A stretch of DNA of 64,000 nt. It comes from Pseudoduganella namucuonensis. GTDB lineage: Bacteria; Pseudomonadota; Gammaproteobacteria; Burkholderiales; Burkholderiaceae_D. The notes below the pieces were generated by a model. The model was not told the origin of the DNA. It saw nothing but the letters and a program-made list of their open reading frames with translations, and ran no database searches. Location: assembly GCF_900116645.1 (NCBI RefSeq), contig NZ_FPBO01000009.1, positions 124,001 through 188,000 on the forward strand, read 5' to 3'. Numbering within the stretch: the first letter of the stretch is position 1; every line of letters starts with the position of its first letter. The position numbers and the translations under genes were made by a program. Of this stretch, positions 9,103-17,061 are shown piece after piece.

Positions 9103-10188
9103 ATGCAATTCAAAACGACCCTGGCCGTCGCGGCCGCCCTTTTCACGTCTGTAGCTTTCGCGCAGGCGCCCGCCGGCTACCCGGCCGACTACCAGAAAAT
9201 CATCGACGCGGCCAAGAAGGAGGGCAAGCTGGTGGTGTACGGCGCCACCGACAGCAAGGCCACACACCCCCTGATCAAGGACTTCAGCGCGCTGTACCCC
9301 GGCATCACCGTCGAGTACAACGACATGAACTCCACCGAGGTGTACAACCGCTTCATCTCCGAGGCGGCCGCCGGCGGCAACACGGCCGACGTGGTGTGGT
9401 CCTCCGCGATGGACCTGCAGATGCGCCTGGCCTCCGACGGCCACGCGATGAAGTACAAGTCCGTGGAGGTGCCCAAGCTGCCGGCGTGGTCGATGTGGGA
9501 CGACAAGGCCTATGGCACCACCTTCGAGCCGGCCGCCATCGTGTACAACAAGCGCCTGCTGGACGCCAAGGAGGTGCCGCACACGCACGCGGAGTTCGCC
9601 GCGCTGATCCAGCAGCCCAAGTTCAAGGACAAGGTCACCACCTACGACATCGAGAAATCGGGCGTGGGCTTCATGTTCATGACGCAGGACGCGCGCGAGT
9701 ATCCGAAGTTCCTGGAGCTGGAGAACGCCTTCGGCGTGGCCAAGGTGCGGGTGCAATCCTCCACCGGCACGATGATGGAGCGCATCTCGTCGGGCGAGAA
9801 CCTGATCGGCTACAACGTGCTGGGCTCCTACGCGCTGGTGCGCGCCAAGACCGACCCGTCGATCGGCGTGGTGCTGCCGAAGGACTACACGCTGATCCTG
9901 TCGCGCGTGGTGTTCATCAACAAGGCCGCCAAGAACGTCAACGCCGCCAAGCTGTGGCTGGACTACATGCTGTCGCAGCGCGGCCAGACCGTGATCGCCA
10001 ACGAATCGAAGCTGTACGCGATCCGCGCCGACGTGACGGGTGAAACCACCTCGGCGGACCTGATCAAGCAGATCGGCAAGGACAACGTCAAGCCGGTGCC
10101 GGTGCACCCCATCGTGCTGCAATTCCTCGGCCCCGAGAAGCGCATGGCCTTCCTGAAGCAGTGGAAAGAAACCGCCGGCAAGAAGTAA
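9103..10188 (+). CDS. ABC transporter periplasmic binding protein (ferric/organophosphate class, AfuA-FbpA-like)
   Basis: A 361-residue family-1 solute-binding protein with signal peptide ending VAFAQA. Seen: LVVYGATDSKATHPL, typical of the ferric-binding cluster, DVVWSSAMDLQM, and C-terminal hinge segments (KLWLDYMLSQRGQ). It is followed by a fused two-domain permease and an ATPase, giving a complete importer. Members of this cluster carry Fe3+, phosphoglycerate, hexose phosphate or aminoethylphosphonate, so the substrate cannot be set from family alone. The TctD/E and Bug neighbours would fit a carboxylate or ferric-carboxylate ligand. Confidence 0.8.
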   Translation: MQFKTTLAVAAALFTSVAFAQAPAGYPADYQKIIDAAKKEGKLVVYGATDSKATHPLIKDFSALYPGITVEYNDMNSTEVYNRFISEAAAGGNTADVVWSSAMDLQMRLASDGHAMKYKSVEVPKLPAWSMWDDKAYGTTFEPAAIVYNKRLLDAKEVPHTHAEFAALIQQPKFKDKVTTYDIEKSGVGFMFMTQDAREYPKFLELENAFGVAKVRVQSSTGTMMERISSGENLIGYNVLGSYALVRAKTDPSIGVVLPKDYTLILSRVVFINKAAKNVNAAKLWLDYMLSQRGQTVIANESKLYAIRADVTGETTSADLIKQIGKDNVKPVPVHPIVLQFLGPEKRMAFLKQWKETAGKK

Positions 10189-10217
10189 CGCCCAACCAAG
10201 CGGCGTCAGCCACAAAA

Positions 10218-10230
10218 GGGGTCTGACCCC
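10218..10230. repeat. Short palindrome GGGGTC-T-GACCCC between binding-protein and permease genes
   Basis: A perfect 6-bp inverted repeat with one central base, lying in the 82-bp gap before the permease gene. It shares the GGGGTC...GACCCC core with the 64-bp elements at 6030 and 62852 and may be a reduced relative. Confidence 0.5.
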
Positions 10231-10270
10231 AATTCGCGGCTTACGCCGCTTACGCCTGAAGGACCTTGTC

Positions 10271-12046
10271 ATGCAAACTCTCGCTCTCCCCGGCAGCGGC
10301 CGCCGCGGCCTGAACTGGCCGCGCGGCGTGGTGGTGACGCTCACCGCGATCGCCATCTTCCTGCCGCTGTACCTGATCTTTTACCAAAGCTTCCTGTCCG
10401 CGCCGTTCTTCATGCCGGAAAAGGTGCTGGGCCTGGACGCCTACCGCTTCATCTTCGATGACCCGGACTTCGCCATGGCCTTCAAGAACGGCCTGACCCT
10501 GGCCACCGGCCTGACCCTGATCGCCGTGCCGATGGGCGGCGCGCTGGCCTTCCTGATGATCCGCACCGACCTGCCGGGCCGCGGCTGGATCGCGCCCATG
10601 CTGCTGGTGCCGATCTTCGTCTCGCCGATGGTGATGGGCTTCGGCTACGTGGTCTCCATGGGCCCGGTGGGCTTCTATTCCACCTGGGCCAAGGATCTGC
10701 TCGGCTTCGTCCCCTGGAACATCTACTCCTTCACCAGCATCGTCATCATCGCCGGCCTGACCCACGTGCCGCACGTCTACCTGTACGCCTCGTCGGCGCT
10801 GAAAAGCCTGGGCTCGGACGTGGAGGAGGCGGCCCGCGTGGCCGGCGCCTCGCCGCTGCAGGTGATGCTGAACGTGTCGCTGCCGATGATCATGCCGGCC
10901 CTGGCCTACGCCGGCGTGCTGGTGTTCTTCCTCGGCTTCGAGGTGTTCGGCCTGGTGCTGGTGCTGGGCGACCCGGAGGGCCACCTGGTGCTGCCGACCT
11001 ATCTGTACAAGCTGACCAACAAGCTGGGCACCCCGTCCTACCACCTGATGGCCGCCGTCGCCGTCTGCCTGGTGATGGTCACCCTGCCGCTGGTGATGAT
11101 ACAGCGCTGGCTGCTCAAGTCGGCCAACAAGTACGTGTCCATCAAGGGCAAGGGCGCGCGCAGCAAGGCCATGCCGCTCGGCAGATGGAAATGGCTGGCC
11201 TTCGGCGTGCTGTTCGCCTGGCTGCTGTTCACCATCATCATGCCGCTGACCGGCATCGTGCTGCGCTCCTTCGTGCAGTACTGGGGCGAGGGCGTCAACC
11301 TGGCCGACGTGCTGACCCTGCAGCACTTCCGCGACATCCTGGCCGAGCCGTCGCTGATCCGCGGCATCGTCAACACCGTGCTGATCGGCGTGATCGGCGG
11401 CGGCCTGGCCGTGGCCTGCTACAGCGCCATCGCGCTGGCCATGCACCGCAAGCCGGACGGCATCACCCGCGCGTTGGACTACAGCGTGCTGGTGCCGCGC
11501 GCCGTGCCTGGCCTGTTGGCCGGCCTGGCCTTCCTGTGGGTGTTCCTGTTCGTGCCCTCCTGGCTGGACGGCATGTTCAAGGCCAGCGACAGCGGCGTCG
11601 GCACCTGGCTCAGCGAGCACCTGATCCCGGCCCTGCGTTCGATCCGCTCCACCATCTTCGCGGTGTGGCTGGCGTACTCGGTGGTGTGGCTGGCCTACGG
11701 CATGCGCCTGATCTCCACCGCGCTGCTGCAGGTGGGGCCGGAACTGGAGGAGGCGGCGCGCGCCGTGGGCGCCAAGCGCGGCCAGGTGACGCGCGACGTG
11801 ACCCTGCCGCTGATCAAATACGGCCTGCTGGGCGCGTGGCTGATGGTGTTCCTGATCTTCGAACGCGAATACTCGACGGGCGTGTACCTGCTGTCTCCCG
11901 GCACCGAGGTGATCGGCGCCATGCTGGTGTCGCTGTGGGCGGGCGGTTCGACCGACCTGGTGGCGGCGCTGTCTTTCATCAACATCACGCTGGTGGCCAT
12001 CGGCCTGGGCATCGCCCTGCGCTTCGGCGTCAAGCTGCACAACTAA
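10271..12046 (+). CDS. ABC importer permease, fused two-domain (FbpB/AfuB/ThiP type)
   Basis: A 591-residue inner-membrane protein with about 12 predicted TM segments in two homologous halves. Each half ends in a BPD_transp_1 EAA loop that docks the ATPase: EEAARVAGASPLQVMLNVSLP near residue 190 and EEAARAVGAKRGQVTRDVTLP near residue 495. A full-length duplicated permease is standard for ferric/phosphonate-type importers, where one polypeptide replaces a dimer. It lies between the binding protein and the ATPase gene. Confidence 0.88.
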   Translation: MQTLALPGSGRRGLNWPRGVVVTLTAIAIFLPLYLIFYQSFLSAPFFMPEKVLGLDAYRFIFDDPDFAMAFKNGLTLATGLTLIAVPMGGALAFLMIRTDLPGRGWIAPMLLVPIFVSPMVMGFGYVVSMGPVGFYSTWAKDLLGFVPWNIYSFTSIVIIAGLTHVPHVYLYASSALKSLGSDVEEAARVAGASPLQVMLNVSLPMIMPALAYAGVLVFFLGFEVFGLVLVLGDPEGHLVLPTYLYKLTNKLGTPSYHLMAAVAVCLVMVTLPLVMIQRWLLKSANKYVSIKGKGARSKAMPLGRWKWLAFGVLFAWLLFTIIMPLTGIVLRSFVQYWGEGVNLADVLTLQHFRDILAEPSLIRGIVNTVLIGVIGGGLAVACYSAIALAMHRKPDGITRALDYSVLVPRAVPGLLAGLAFLWVFLFVPSWLDGMFKASDSGVGTWLSEHLIPALRSIRSTIFAVWLAYSVVWLAYGMRLISTALLQVGPELEEAARAVGAKRGQVTRDVTLPLIKYGLLGAWLMVFLIFEREYSTGVYLLSPGTEVIGAMLVSLWAGGSTDLVAALSFINITLVAIGLGIALRFGVKLHN

Positions 12047-12070
12047 GCCGCAACACTGGGAGCACTTATT

Positions 12071-13156
12071 ATGAAACGAGACATCATGACGAACGAACTG
12101 ACCGTCGACGACCTGCACCTGGAATACGGCAGCGGCGCCACCGCCAACCCCATTCTGAAGGGCGTGTCCATGCACCTGCGCAAGGGCGAGGTGGTGGCCC
12201 TGCTGGGACCCTCCGGCAGCGGCAAGACCACCCTGCTGCGCGCGGTGGCCGGCCTGGAAAGCCCGAAGCTGGGCACCATCGACATCGGCGAGCGCCGCGT
12301 GTTCGACGGTTCGAAGGCCTTCGAGATGCCGGCCGAGCAGCGCAACCTGGGCCTGGTGTTCCAGTCCTACGCGCTGTGGCCGCACAAGACCGTGTTCGAC
12401 AACGTGGCCTACGGCCTGAAACTGCGCAAGATGGGCGCCTCCGACATCAAGGAGCGCGTGATGGAGGTGCTGAAGCAGCTGGGCCTGGGACACCTGGCCG
12501 AGCGCTATCCGCACCAGATGTCCGGCGGCCAGCAGCAGCGCGTGGCGATCGCCCGCGCGCTGGTGTACAACCCGCCCGTGATCTTGCTGGACGAGCCGCT
12601 GTCCAACCTGGACGCCAAGCTGCGCGAGGAGGCGCGAGCCTTCCTGCGCGAGCTGATCGTGCGCCTGGGCCTGTCCGCGCTGATGGTCACGCACGACCAG
12701 GGCGAGGCGATGGCGATCTCCGACCGCATCCTGCTGCTCAACAACGGCAAGATCGAACAGCAGGGCAACCCGCAAAGCATGTACGAGACGCCCGAGACGC
12801 TGTTCACGGCCGAGTTCATGGGCAGCAACAACCGGCTGCCGGCCAAGGTGGTGCAGCGCGACGGCTCGCACGTGCGGATCGACGTCAACGGCGCGGCGCT
12901 GCACGCCACCGCGCGCGGCAAGGGCGGCGCCGAGCCGGCGGTGCTGATCCGCGTGGAGGAGGTGCGCGTGAGTTCCACGCGGGCCGACAACGCCATCGAG
13001 CTGCCGCTGCTCACCTGCATGTACCTGGGCGACCGGTGGGAGTGCCTGTTCAAGAGCGAGGACGGCGGCATCAACCTGCGCGCCTATTCCAAGTACAAGC
13101 TGGACGCCGGCAGCTACTGGCTGCAGCTCCCCGCCGACAAGCTCTGGGTGTTCTAA
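12071..13156 (+). CDS. ABC importer ATPase (FbpC/AfuC/PotA-type)
   Basis: A 361-residue ATP-binding subunit. Seen: Walker A GPSGSGKTT, Q-loop in LVFQSYALWPH, signature MSGGQQQRVAIARAL, Walker B VILLDEPLSNLD, H-loop MVTHDQGEA, and a C-terminal OB-type regulatory domain after about residue 240 (TOBE-like). The ATG at 12071 has GGGAG eight bases upstream; a second ATG at 12086 is possible. It follows the permease by 24 bp and ends just before a strong inverted repeat, so the importer operon probably ends here. Confidence 0.9.
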   Translation: MKRDIMTNELTVDDLHLEYGSGATANPILKGVSMHLRKGEVVALLGPSGSGKTTLLRAVAGLESPKLGTIDIGERRVFDGSKAFEMPAEQRNLGLVFQSYALWPHKTVFDNVAYGLKLRKMGASDIKERVMEVLKQLGLGHLAERYPHQMSGGQQQRVAIARALVYNPPVILLDEPLSNLDAKLREEARAFLRELIVRLGLSALMVTHDQGEAMAISDRILLLNNGKIEQQGNPQSMYETPETLFTAEFMGSNNRLPAKVVQRDGSHVRIDVNGAALHATARGKGGAEPAVLIRVEEVRVSSTRADNAIELPLLTCMYLGDRWECLFKSEDGGINLRAYSKYKLDAGSYWLQLPADKLWVF

Positions 13157-13163
13157 GCGTCCT

Positions 13164-13228
13164 AGCGAGCTGAGCCCCATTTGGGGCATGGCGGGGACGC
13201 CGAGTCACCAAATGGGGCTCAGCTCGCT
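13164..13228. repeat. 21-bp perfect inverted repeat with 23-base loop after the ABC ATPase gene
   Basis: Arms 13164-13184 and 13208-13228 are exact reverse complements (left arm begins AGCGAGCTGAGCCCC). The hairpin would be very stable but has no T-run, so it may be a factor-dependent stop or stabilising 3' structure for the ABC transcript, or a small mobile palindrome. It covers the region an upstream start of the next gene would use. Confidence 0.8.
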
Positions 13229-13252
13229 TTGCCGGCCCGTAGACCCGAACCC

Positions 13253-14287
13253 ATGCTGAAGTCCTTTCTGTACGCGCTGTTCGCCGGCACCCTGGCCGCG
13301 CTGCTGTGCGTCCACCTGAACACCCCGCTGCCCTGGATGACAGGCCCGCTGTTCGCCACCGCCGCGCTGCGGCTGGCGGGCGCGGACCTGCGCGTGCCGG
13401 TGCAGGCGCGCGAGGCGGGGCAGTGGGCCATCGGCACCGCGCTGGGACTGTACTTCACCGCGCCCGTGCTGGCGGTGCTGGCCGCCCGCGCCGGCTGGAT
13501 CGCAGTGGCAGTGGTGTTCGCGCTGGCGCTGGGCTGCTTCTGCGCCTGGCTGCTGCGCAAGCTGTCCCGCACCGACCACGCCACCGCCTTCTTCGCCATG
13601 GCGCTGGGCGGCGCCTCCGAAATGGCGGTGCACGGCGAGCGCCACGGCGCCAACGTGGAACGCGTGGCGGCCGCCCACAGCCTGCGCCTCATGCTGGTGG
13701 TGGGCACCATACCGTTCGCCATCCAGTACTGGGGCCGGCACGGCCTGGGCATCGGAACGGACCTGTACATCCCCGGCGCCCGCGCCATCGATTATCCCGG
13801 CTTGCTGGCGCTGGTCTGCGCCACCGCCTGCGCGGCGCTGCCGCTCAAGCGCCTGAGGGTTCCCAACGCCTGGGTCATCGGCCCGCTCGCCATGGCCCTG
13901 CTGCTGACGGCCTGCGGCATCCACCTGAGCCGCCTGCCGGAATGGATGGTGCGGCTGGGCCAACTCCTCATCGGCGTCTCGCTCGGCACGCGCTTTTCGC
14001 CCGGTTTCCTGCGCACCGCGCCGCGCTACATGGCCAGCGTGCTGGCCTGCAGCGCCGCCGCGCTGGCACTGGCCGCCGGCTTCGGCCTGCTGCTGGCCGA
14101 GGCGGCGGGGCTGAATCCCGGCACCGCCATCCTCGCCACCTCGCCCGGCGGCATCGCAGAGATGTCGCTCACGGCGCAGACGCTGCACCTGGGCGTGCCG
14201 GTCGTCACCGCCTTCCACGTGTCGCGCATGGTGATTCTGGTGCTGGCCGTGGGCCCGCTGTTCCGCCGTTTGCGCCGCACTAATTAA
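13253..14287 (+). CDS. AbrB-family inner-membrane protein (duplicated AbrB domain)
   Basis: A 344-residue polytopic protein. Seen: about ten hydrophobic segments in two similar halves, each with the small-residue signature of the family (LPWMTGPLFATAALRL in the first half, VPNAWVIGPLAMALLL in the second) and conserved HGERHG and SPGGIAEMSL loops. E. coli AbrB is a putative transporter sometimes mislabelled ammonia monooxygenase. The ATG at 13253 was chosen because the frame upstream runs through the inverted repeat. Its function is unknown; co-location with the Bug/ABC genes suggests transport of an organic acid. Confidence 0.8.
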   Translation: MLKSFLYALFAGTLAALLCVHLNTPLPWMTGPLFATAALRLAGADLRVPVQAREAGQWAIGTALGLYFTAPVLAVLAARAGWIAVAVVFALALGCFCAWLLRKLSRTDHATAFFAMALGGASEMAVHGERHGANVERVAAAHSLRLMLVVGTIPFAIQYWGRHGLGIGTDLYIPGARAIDYPGLLALVCATACAALPLKRLRVPNAWVIGPLAMALLLTACGIHLSRLPEWMVRLGQLLIGVSLGTRFSPGFLRTAPRYMASVLACSAAALALAAGFGLLLAEAAGLNPGTAILATSPGGIAEMSLTAQTLHLGVPVVTAFHVSRMVILVLAVGPLFRRLRRTN

Positions 14288-14346
14288 ATATCGGCCGCCG
14301 ACAGGAATGCAGTGTGATAATTGGATAGATTGTCAAAAAATCCGAA

Positions 14347-14407
14347 TAGTCAATAGGTGGATACTGAAAATATCTACTTAGTCATTTAATATCTCACCGT
14401 TTATAAT
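14347..14407 (+). promoter_or_regulatory. Candidate promoter of the aryl polyene operon with a direct repeat
   Basis: The 156 bp before the cluster is markedly AT-rich against the GC-rich surroundings. A perfect TATAAT lies at 14402-14407 with a weak TTAGTC at 14378-14383 (18-bp spacing). TAGTCAAT (14347-14354) and TAGTCATT (14379-14386) form a direct repeat 32 bp apart, about three helical turns, with the second copy overlapping the -35. That layout suits an activator, but no regulator gene is in the cluster. Confidence 0.5.
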
Positions 14408-14443
14408 GGATGCTTTGCGCGTCGCGCGCGCCGTGGCTCCGTT

Positions 14444-15208
14444 ATGCGTGCACAAAGTGTTTCCTTCTCCATCGTCAATCATGCGGCCTGGGCGCCGGGC
14501 CTGGTCACGCCCGAGGCATGGGCGGAATGGAGCGGGGCGCCGGGACCGGTGACGGGCGAGGCGGAACCCGGGGTGCGCGCCATGCCCGCCATGCTGCGCC
14601 GCCGCGCGGGCCTGTTCGGAAAAATGGCGCTGGAGGCGGCCTACCAGTGCATGGGCGGCGACACCGGCATACCCGTCGTGTTCAGTTCCCGCCACGGCGA
14701 CGTGGCCCGCGCCCTGGAGTTGCTGACGCAGCTCGCGCGCGGCGAGGCGCTGTCGCCCACCGCCTTCGGCATGGCGGTCCATAACGCGACGGCCGGCCTG
14801 TTCTCCATCGCGCGCGCGGAGCGCTGCAACCACATCGCGCTGGCCGCCGGCGCGAGCTCGCTGGAGCACGCGGTGATCGAGGCCTGCGGCCTGTTGGCGG
14901 ACGGCGCGCCGCGCGTGCTGCTGGTGGCCGGCGATTGCCCGCTGCCCCGCGAGTTCGCGCACTTCGAGGATTGCGCCGAACAGCCGCACGCTTTCGCGTG
15001 GCTGATGGCGCCAGCCGGCGAGCAAGCGATATCGCTATCCTGGCGGGGCGCCGGCGGTGATGCGGCCTCTGATGCGGCCTCAGATGCGGCTCCCGACGCG
15101 CCCACACTGCCCGGCGGCCTGGACGTGCTGCGCTTCCACATCGCCGGCGACGCGGAACTGGTGCGCACGGCGGACCGCCGCACCTGGCGCTGGAGCCGCG
15201 ATGCTTGA
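14444..15208 (+). CDS. apeC: Ketosynthase-like chain length factor (ApeC type)
   Basis: A 254-residue protein related to the N-terminal half of ketosynthases (Ketoacyl-synt_2). Seen: the thiolase-like core with VFSSRHGDVARALELL and, where a ketosynthase has its SSAC nucleophile, SVHNATAGLFSIA-like sequence (VHNATAGLF) with no Cys, so it should not condense on its own. In E. coli APE synthesis ApeC pairs with the ketosynthase ApeO as a KS-chain length factor heterodimer; the ApeO-type partner is at 27.3 kb. It is the first gene of the cluster. No clear ribosome site is visible. Ape letters follow the E. coli cluster order from memory. Confidence 0.82.
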   Translation: MRAQSVSFSIVNHAAWAPGLVTPEAWAEWSGAPGPVTGEAEPGVRAMPAMLRRRAGLFGKMALEAAYQCMGGDTGIPVVFSSRHGDVARALELLTQLARGEALSPTAFGMAVHNATAGLFSIARAERCNHIALAAGASSLEHAVIEACGLLADGAPRVLLVAGDCPLPREFAHFEDCAEQPHAFAWLMAPAGEQAISLSWRGAGGDAASDAASDAAPDAPTLPGGLDVLRFHIAGDAELVRTADRRTWRWSRDA

Positions 15209-15974
15209 GCGGCTGTCGCTGGCTTGGCGCACGCTCGCCACCGGCCTGAGTTTCGCCTTGTTCGGCGTGGGCGGTCTGGTGTTGCGGATCGTCGTGTTCC
15301 CCTTGCTGCAGCTGCTGGTGCGCCGGCCGGAGCGGCGCGTGGCGCTGTCGCGCCATGTGATCCGGGTGGCCTTCCGCGCCTACATCGCCCTGATGCGCGC
15401 CATGGGCGTGCTGCGCTACGAGTTGCGCGGCCTGGAAAAGCTGGAGCGCGGCGGCCTGCTGATACTGGCCAATCATCCCACCCTGCTCGACACCGTGTTC
15501 CTGATGGCGCTGGTGAAGCGGGCCGATTGCGTGGTCAAGGCCGACCTGTGGAACAACGCGTTCACGGGCGGCCCGGTGCGCGCGGCGGGCTATATCGCCA
15601 ACCACGGCGGGCCGGACCTGATAGACGATTGCATCGCCTCGCTGGAGCGGGGCAACAACCTGATCATCTTCCCGGAGGGGACGCGCACCGCGTACAACGG
15701 GGAGATCAGCCTGAAGCGGGGCGCGGCCAACATCGCCGTGCGCGGCGCGCGCGACATCACGCCGGTGCTGATACGCTGCGAGCCGGCCACGCTGCGCAAG
15801 GGCGAGCCGTGGTGGAAGGTGCCGCCCAGGCTGGCCAGCTTCAGCATCGAAGTGCAGGACGACCTGCGCATCGCCCAATTCGTCGCCGATGGGGCCAGCG
15901 AAGTGCTGGCGGCGCGCCGCCTGACGGAACACCTACAACAATACTTTACGGGGAAGTACCAACATCATGGTTGA
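15201..15974 (+). CDS. apeD: Membrane-associated 1-acyl-glycerol-3-phosphate-type acyltransferase (ApeD type)
   Basis: A 257-residue PlsC-family acyltransferase. Seen: an N-terminal hydrophobic segment (about 12-40), the catalytic NHPTLLD (HX4D) motif, the substrate-binding FPEGTR motif near residue 155, and VLIRCEP downstream. The ATG overlaps the preceding stop by eight bases. APE clusters carry an acyltransferase of this kind that is thought to attach the polyene chain or a fatty acid to the glycerol/lipid anchor. The acceptor is not deducible from sequence. Confidence 0.82.
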   Translation: MLERLSLAWRTLATGLSFALFGVGGLVLRIVVFPLLQLLVRRPERRVALSRHVIRVAFRAYIALMRAMGVLRYELRGLEKLERGGLLILANHPTLLDTVFLMALVKRADCVVKADLWNNAFTGGPVRAAGYIANHGGPDLIDDCIASLERGNNLIIFPEGTRTAYNGEISLKRGAANIAVRGARDITPVLIRCEPATLRKGEPWWKVPPRLASFSIEVQDDLRIAQFVADGASEVLAARRLTEHLQQYFTGKYQHHG

Positions 15975-16242
15975 ACAAGGCATGCTTGAACAAGAAGTCA
16001 AAGAACTCATCATCGAAGTGCTGCAGCTGGAGGACATCACCCCGGCCGACATCGACGCCGGCGAGCCGCTGTTCGTCGAGGGCCTCGGTCTCGATTCGAT
16101 CGACGCGCTGGAACTGGGCGTGGCGCTGCAAAAGCGCTACGGCATTTCCCTGTCCGCCGATTCGGCCGAGACGCGCCAGCATTTCGCCTCCGTGCGCGCA
16201 CTGGCCGCGCTGATCGAATCGCAGGGCAAGAAGGGAGCTTGA
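15967..16242 (+). CDS. apeE: Acyl carrier protein 1 (ApeE type)
   Basis: A 91-residue ACP. Seen: the 4'-phosphopantetheine attachment Ser in GLDSIDALEL at about residue 40 and the acidic helix II that follows. Its ATG overlaps the acyltransferase stop by eight bases. A second in-frame ATG 15 bases later would give a slightly shorter protein. It is one of two adjacent ACPs; in the E. coli system the two carriers have distinct roles in loading and elongation. The cluster's own phosphopantetheinyl transferase is at 32.8 kb. Confidence 0.9.
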   Translation: MVEQGMLEQEVKELIIEVLQLEDITPADIDAGEPLFVEGLGLDSIDALELGVALQKRYGISLSADSAETRQHFASVRALAALIESQGKKGA

Positions 16243-16243
16243 C

Positions 16244-16516
16244 ATGATCGTACTGAGCGAAATGAGCAGGGACGAGCTTTACCAATGGGTGGTGAAGCTG
16301 CTGGTGGAGATGTTCGAACTGGACGCCGGCGGCCTGACGCCCGAGTCCAACCTGTACGCCGACCTGGACATCGACAGCATCGACGCGGTGGACCTGGCGG
16401 TCAAGCTCAAGCAGCTGACCGGCAAGCGCCTGCAGCCGGAAGTGTTCAAGACCATCCGCACCATCAACGACGTGGTGGACGCGCTGAGCGGCCTCGCGAC
16501 CGAAAAGGCGGTGTAA
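16244..16516 (+). CDS. apeF: Acyl carrier protein 2 (ApeF type)
   Basis: A 90-residue ACP, starting one base after the first ACP ends. Seen: phosphopantetheine Ser in DLDIDSIDAVDLAVKL, a more acidic recognition helix than ACP 1, and an N-terminal extension of about five residues. Its stop overlaps the next ATG (TAATG). Two ACPs side by side are a fixed feature of APE clusters. Confidence 0.9.
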   Translation: MIVLSEMSRDELYQWVVKLLVEMFELDAGGLTPESNLYADLDIDSIDAVDLAVKLKQLTGKRLQPEVFKTIRTINDVVDALSGLATEKAV

Positions 16517-17061
16517 TGTTGTGGACGGCGCTGACGGCGGCGGTCACGTTGCTGTATCCGCTGGCGATCTGGTTCGGGCATGGCCAGGTGGAGCCGCGCT
16601 GGCTGGCGGCCCTGCTGCTGCTGGCCGCGGCCACCCGCCTGCCGGCGGTGAAGCTGAGCGGCGCCGCGCGCTGGTCGGTGGCCGGCGCGCTGGTGCTGGC
16701 CGCGTGCGCGCTGTGGAGCAATCTGCTGCTGCCGCTGAAGCTCTATCCGGTGCTGGTCAACGCCGCCTTTCTCGCCGCCTTCGGCTACAGCCTGACCACG
16801 CCGGTATCCATGGTCGAGCGCCTGGCGCGCCTGCGCGAGCCGGTGCTGCCGCCCGAGGCGGTGCTGTACACGCGCCGCGTCACGCAGGTGTGGTGCGGCT
16901 TCTTTATTGTCAATGGCGGCGTCGCGCTGGCCACCGCGCTGTGGGCGCCGGAGGCGGTGTGGTCGCTGTATAACGGCGTCATCGCCTACGTGCTGATGGG
17001 CGTGCTGGTCGGCGGCGAGTTGCTGACCCGGCGCCATTTCCGCCGCCTGTATCAAAGTTGA
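16516..17061 (+). CDS. apeG: COG4648-type small membrane protein of APE clusters (ApeG type)
   Basis: A 181-residue inner-membrane protein with five to six hydrophobic segments (about 3-18, 28-40, 50-65, 70-90, 125-145, 148-165) and a cytoplasmic loop TPVSMVERLARLREP conserved in this family. No enzymatic motif is visible. Related proteins lie between the ACPs and the AMP ligase in other APE clusters, and are sometimes misnamed as a DNA gyrase subunit. It could anchor the synthase to the membrane, but its function is unknown. Confidence 0.75.
   Translation: MLWTALTAAVTLLYPLAIWFGHGQVEPRWLAALLLLAAATRLPAVKLSGAARWSVAGALVLAACALWSNLLLPLKLYPVLVNAAFLAAFGYSLTTPVSMVERLARLREPVLPPEAVLYTRRVTQVWCGFFIVNGGVALATALWAPEAVWSLYNGVIAYVLMGVLVGGELLTRRHFRRLYQS

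Noticed and set aside
10250..13189. 979-codon open frame antisense to the ABC permease and ATPase
   Set aside because: Same shadow effect; composition dominated by His, Gln, Arg and Ala, and the sense strand has full ABC motifs.
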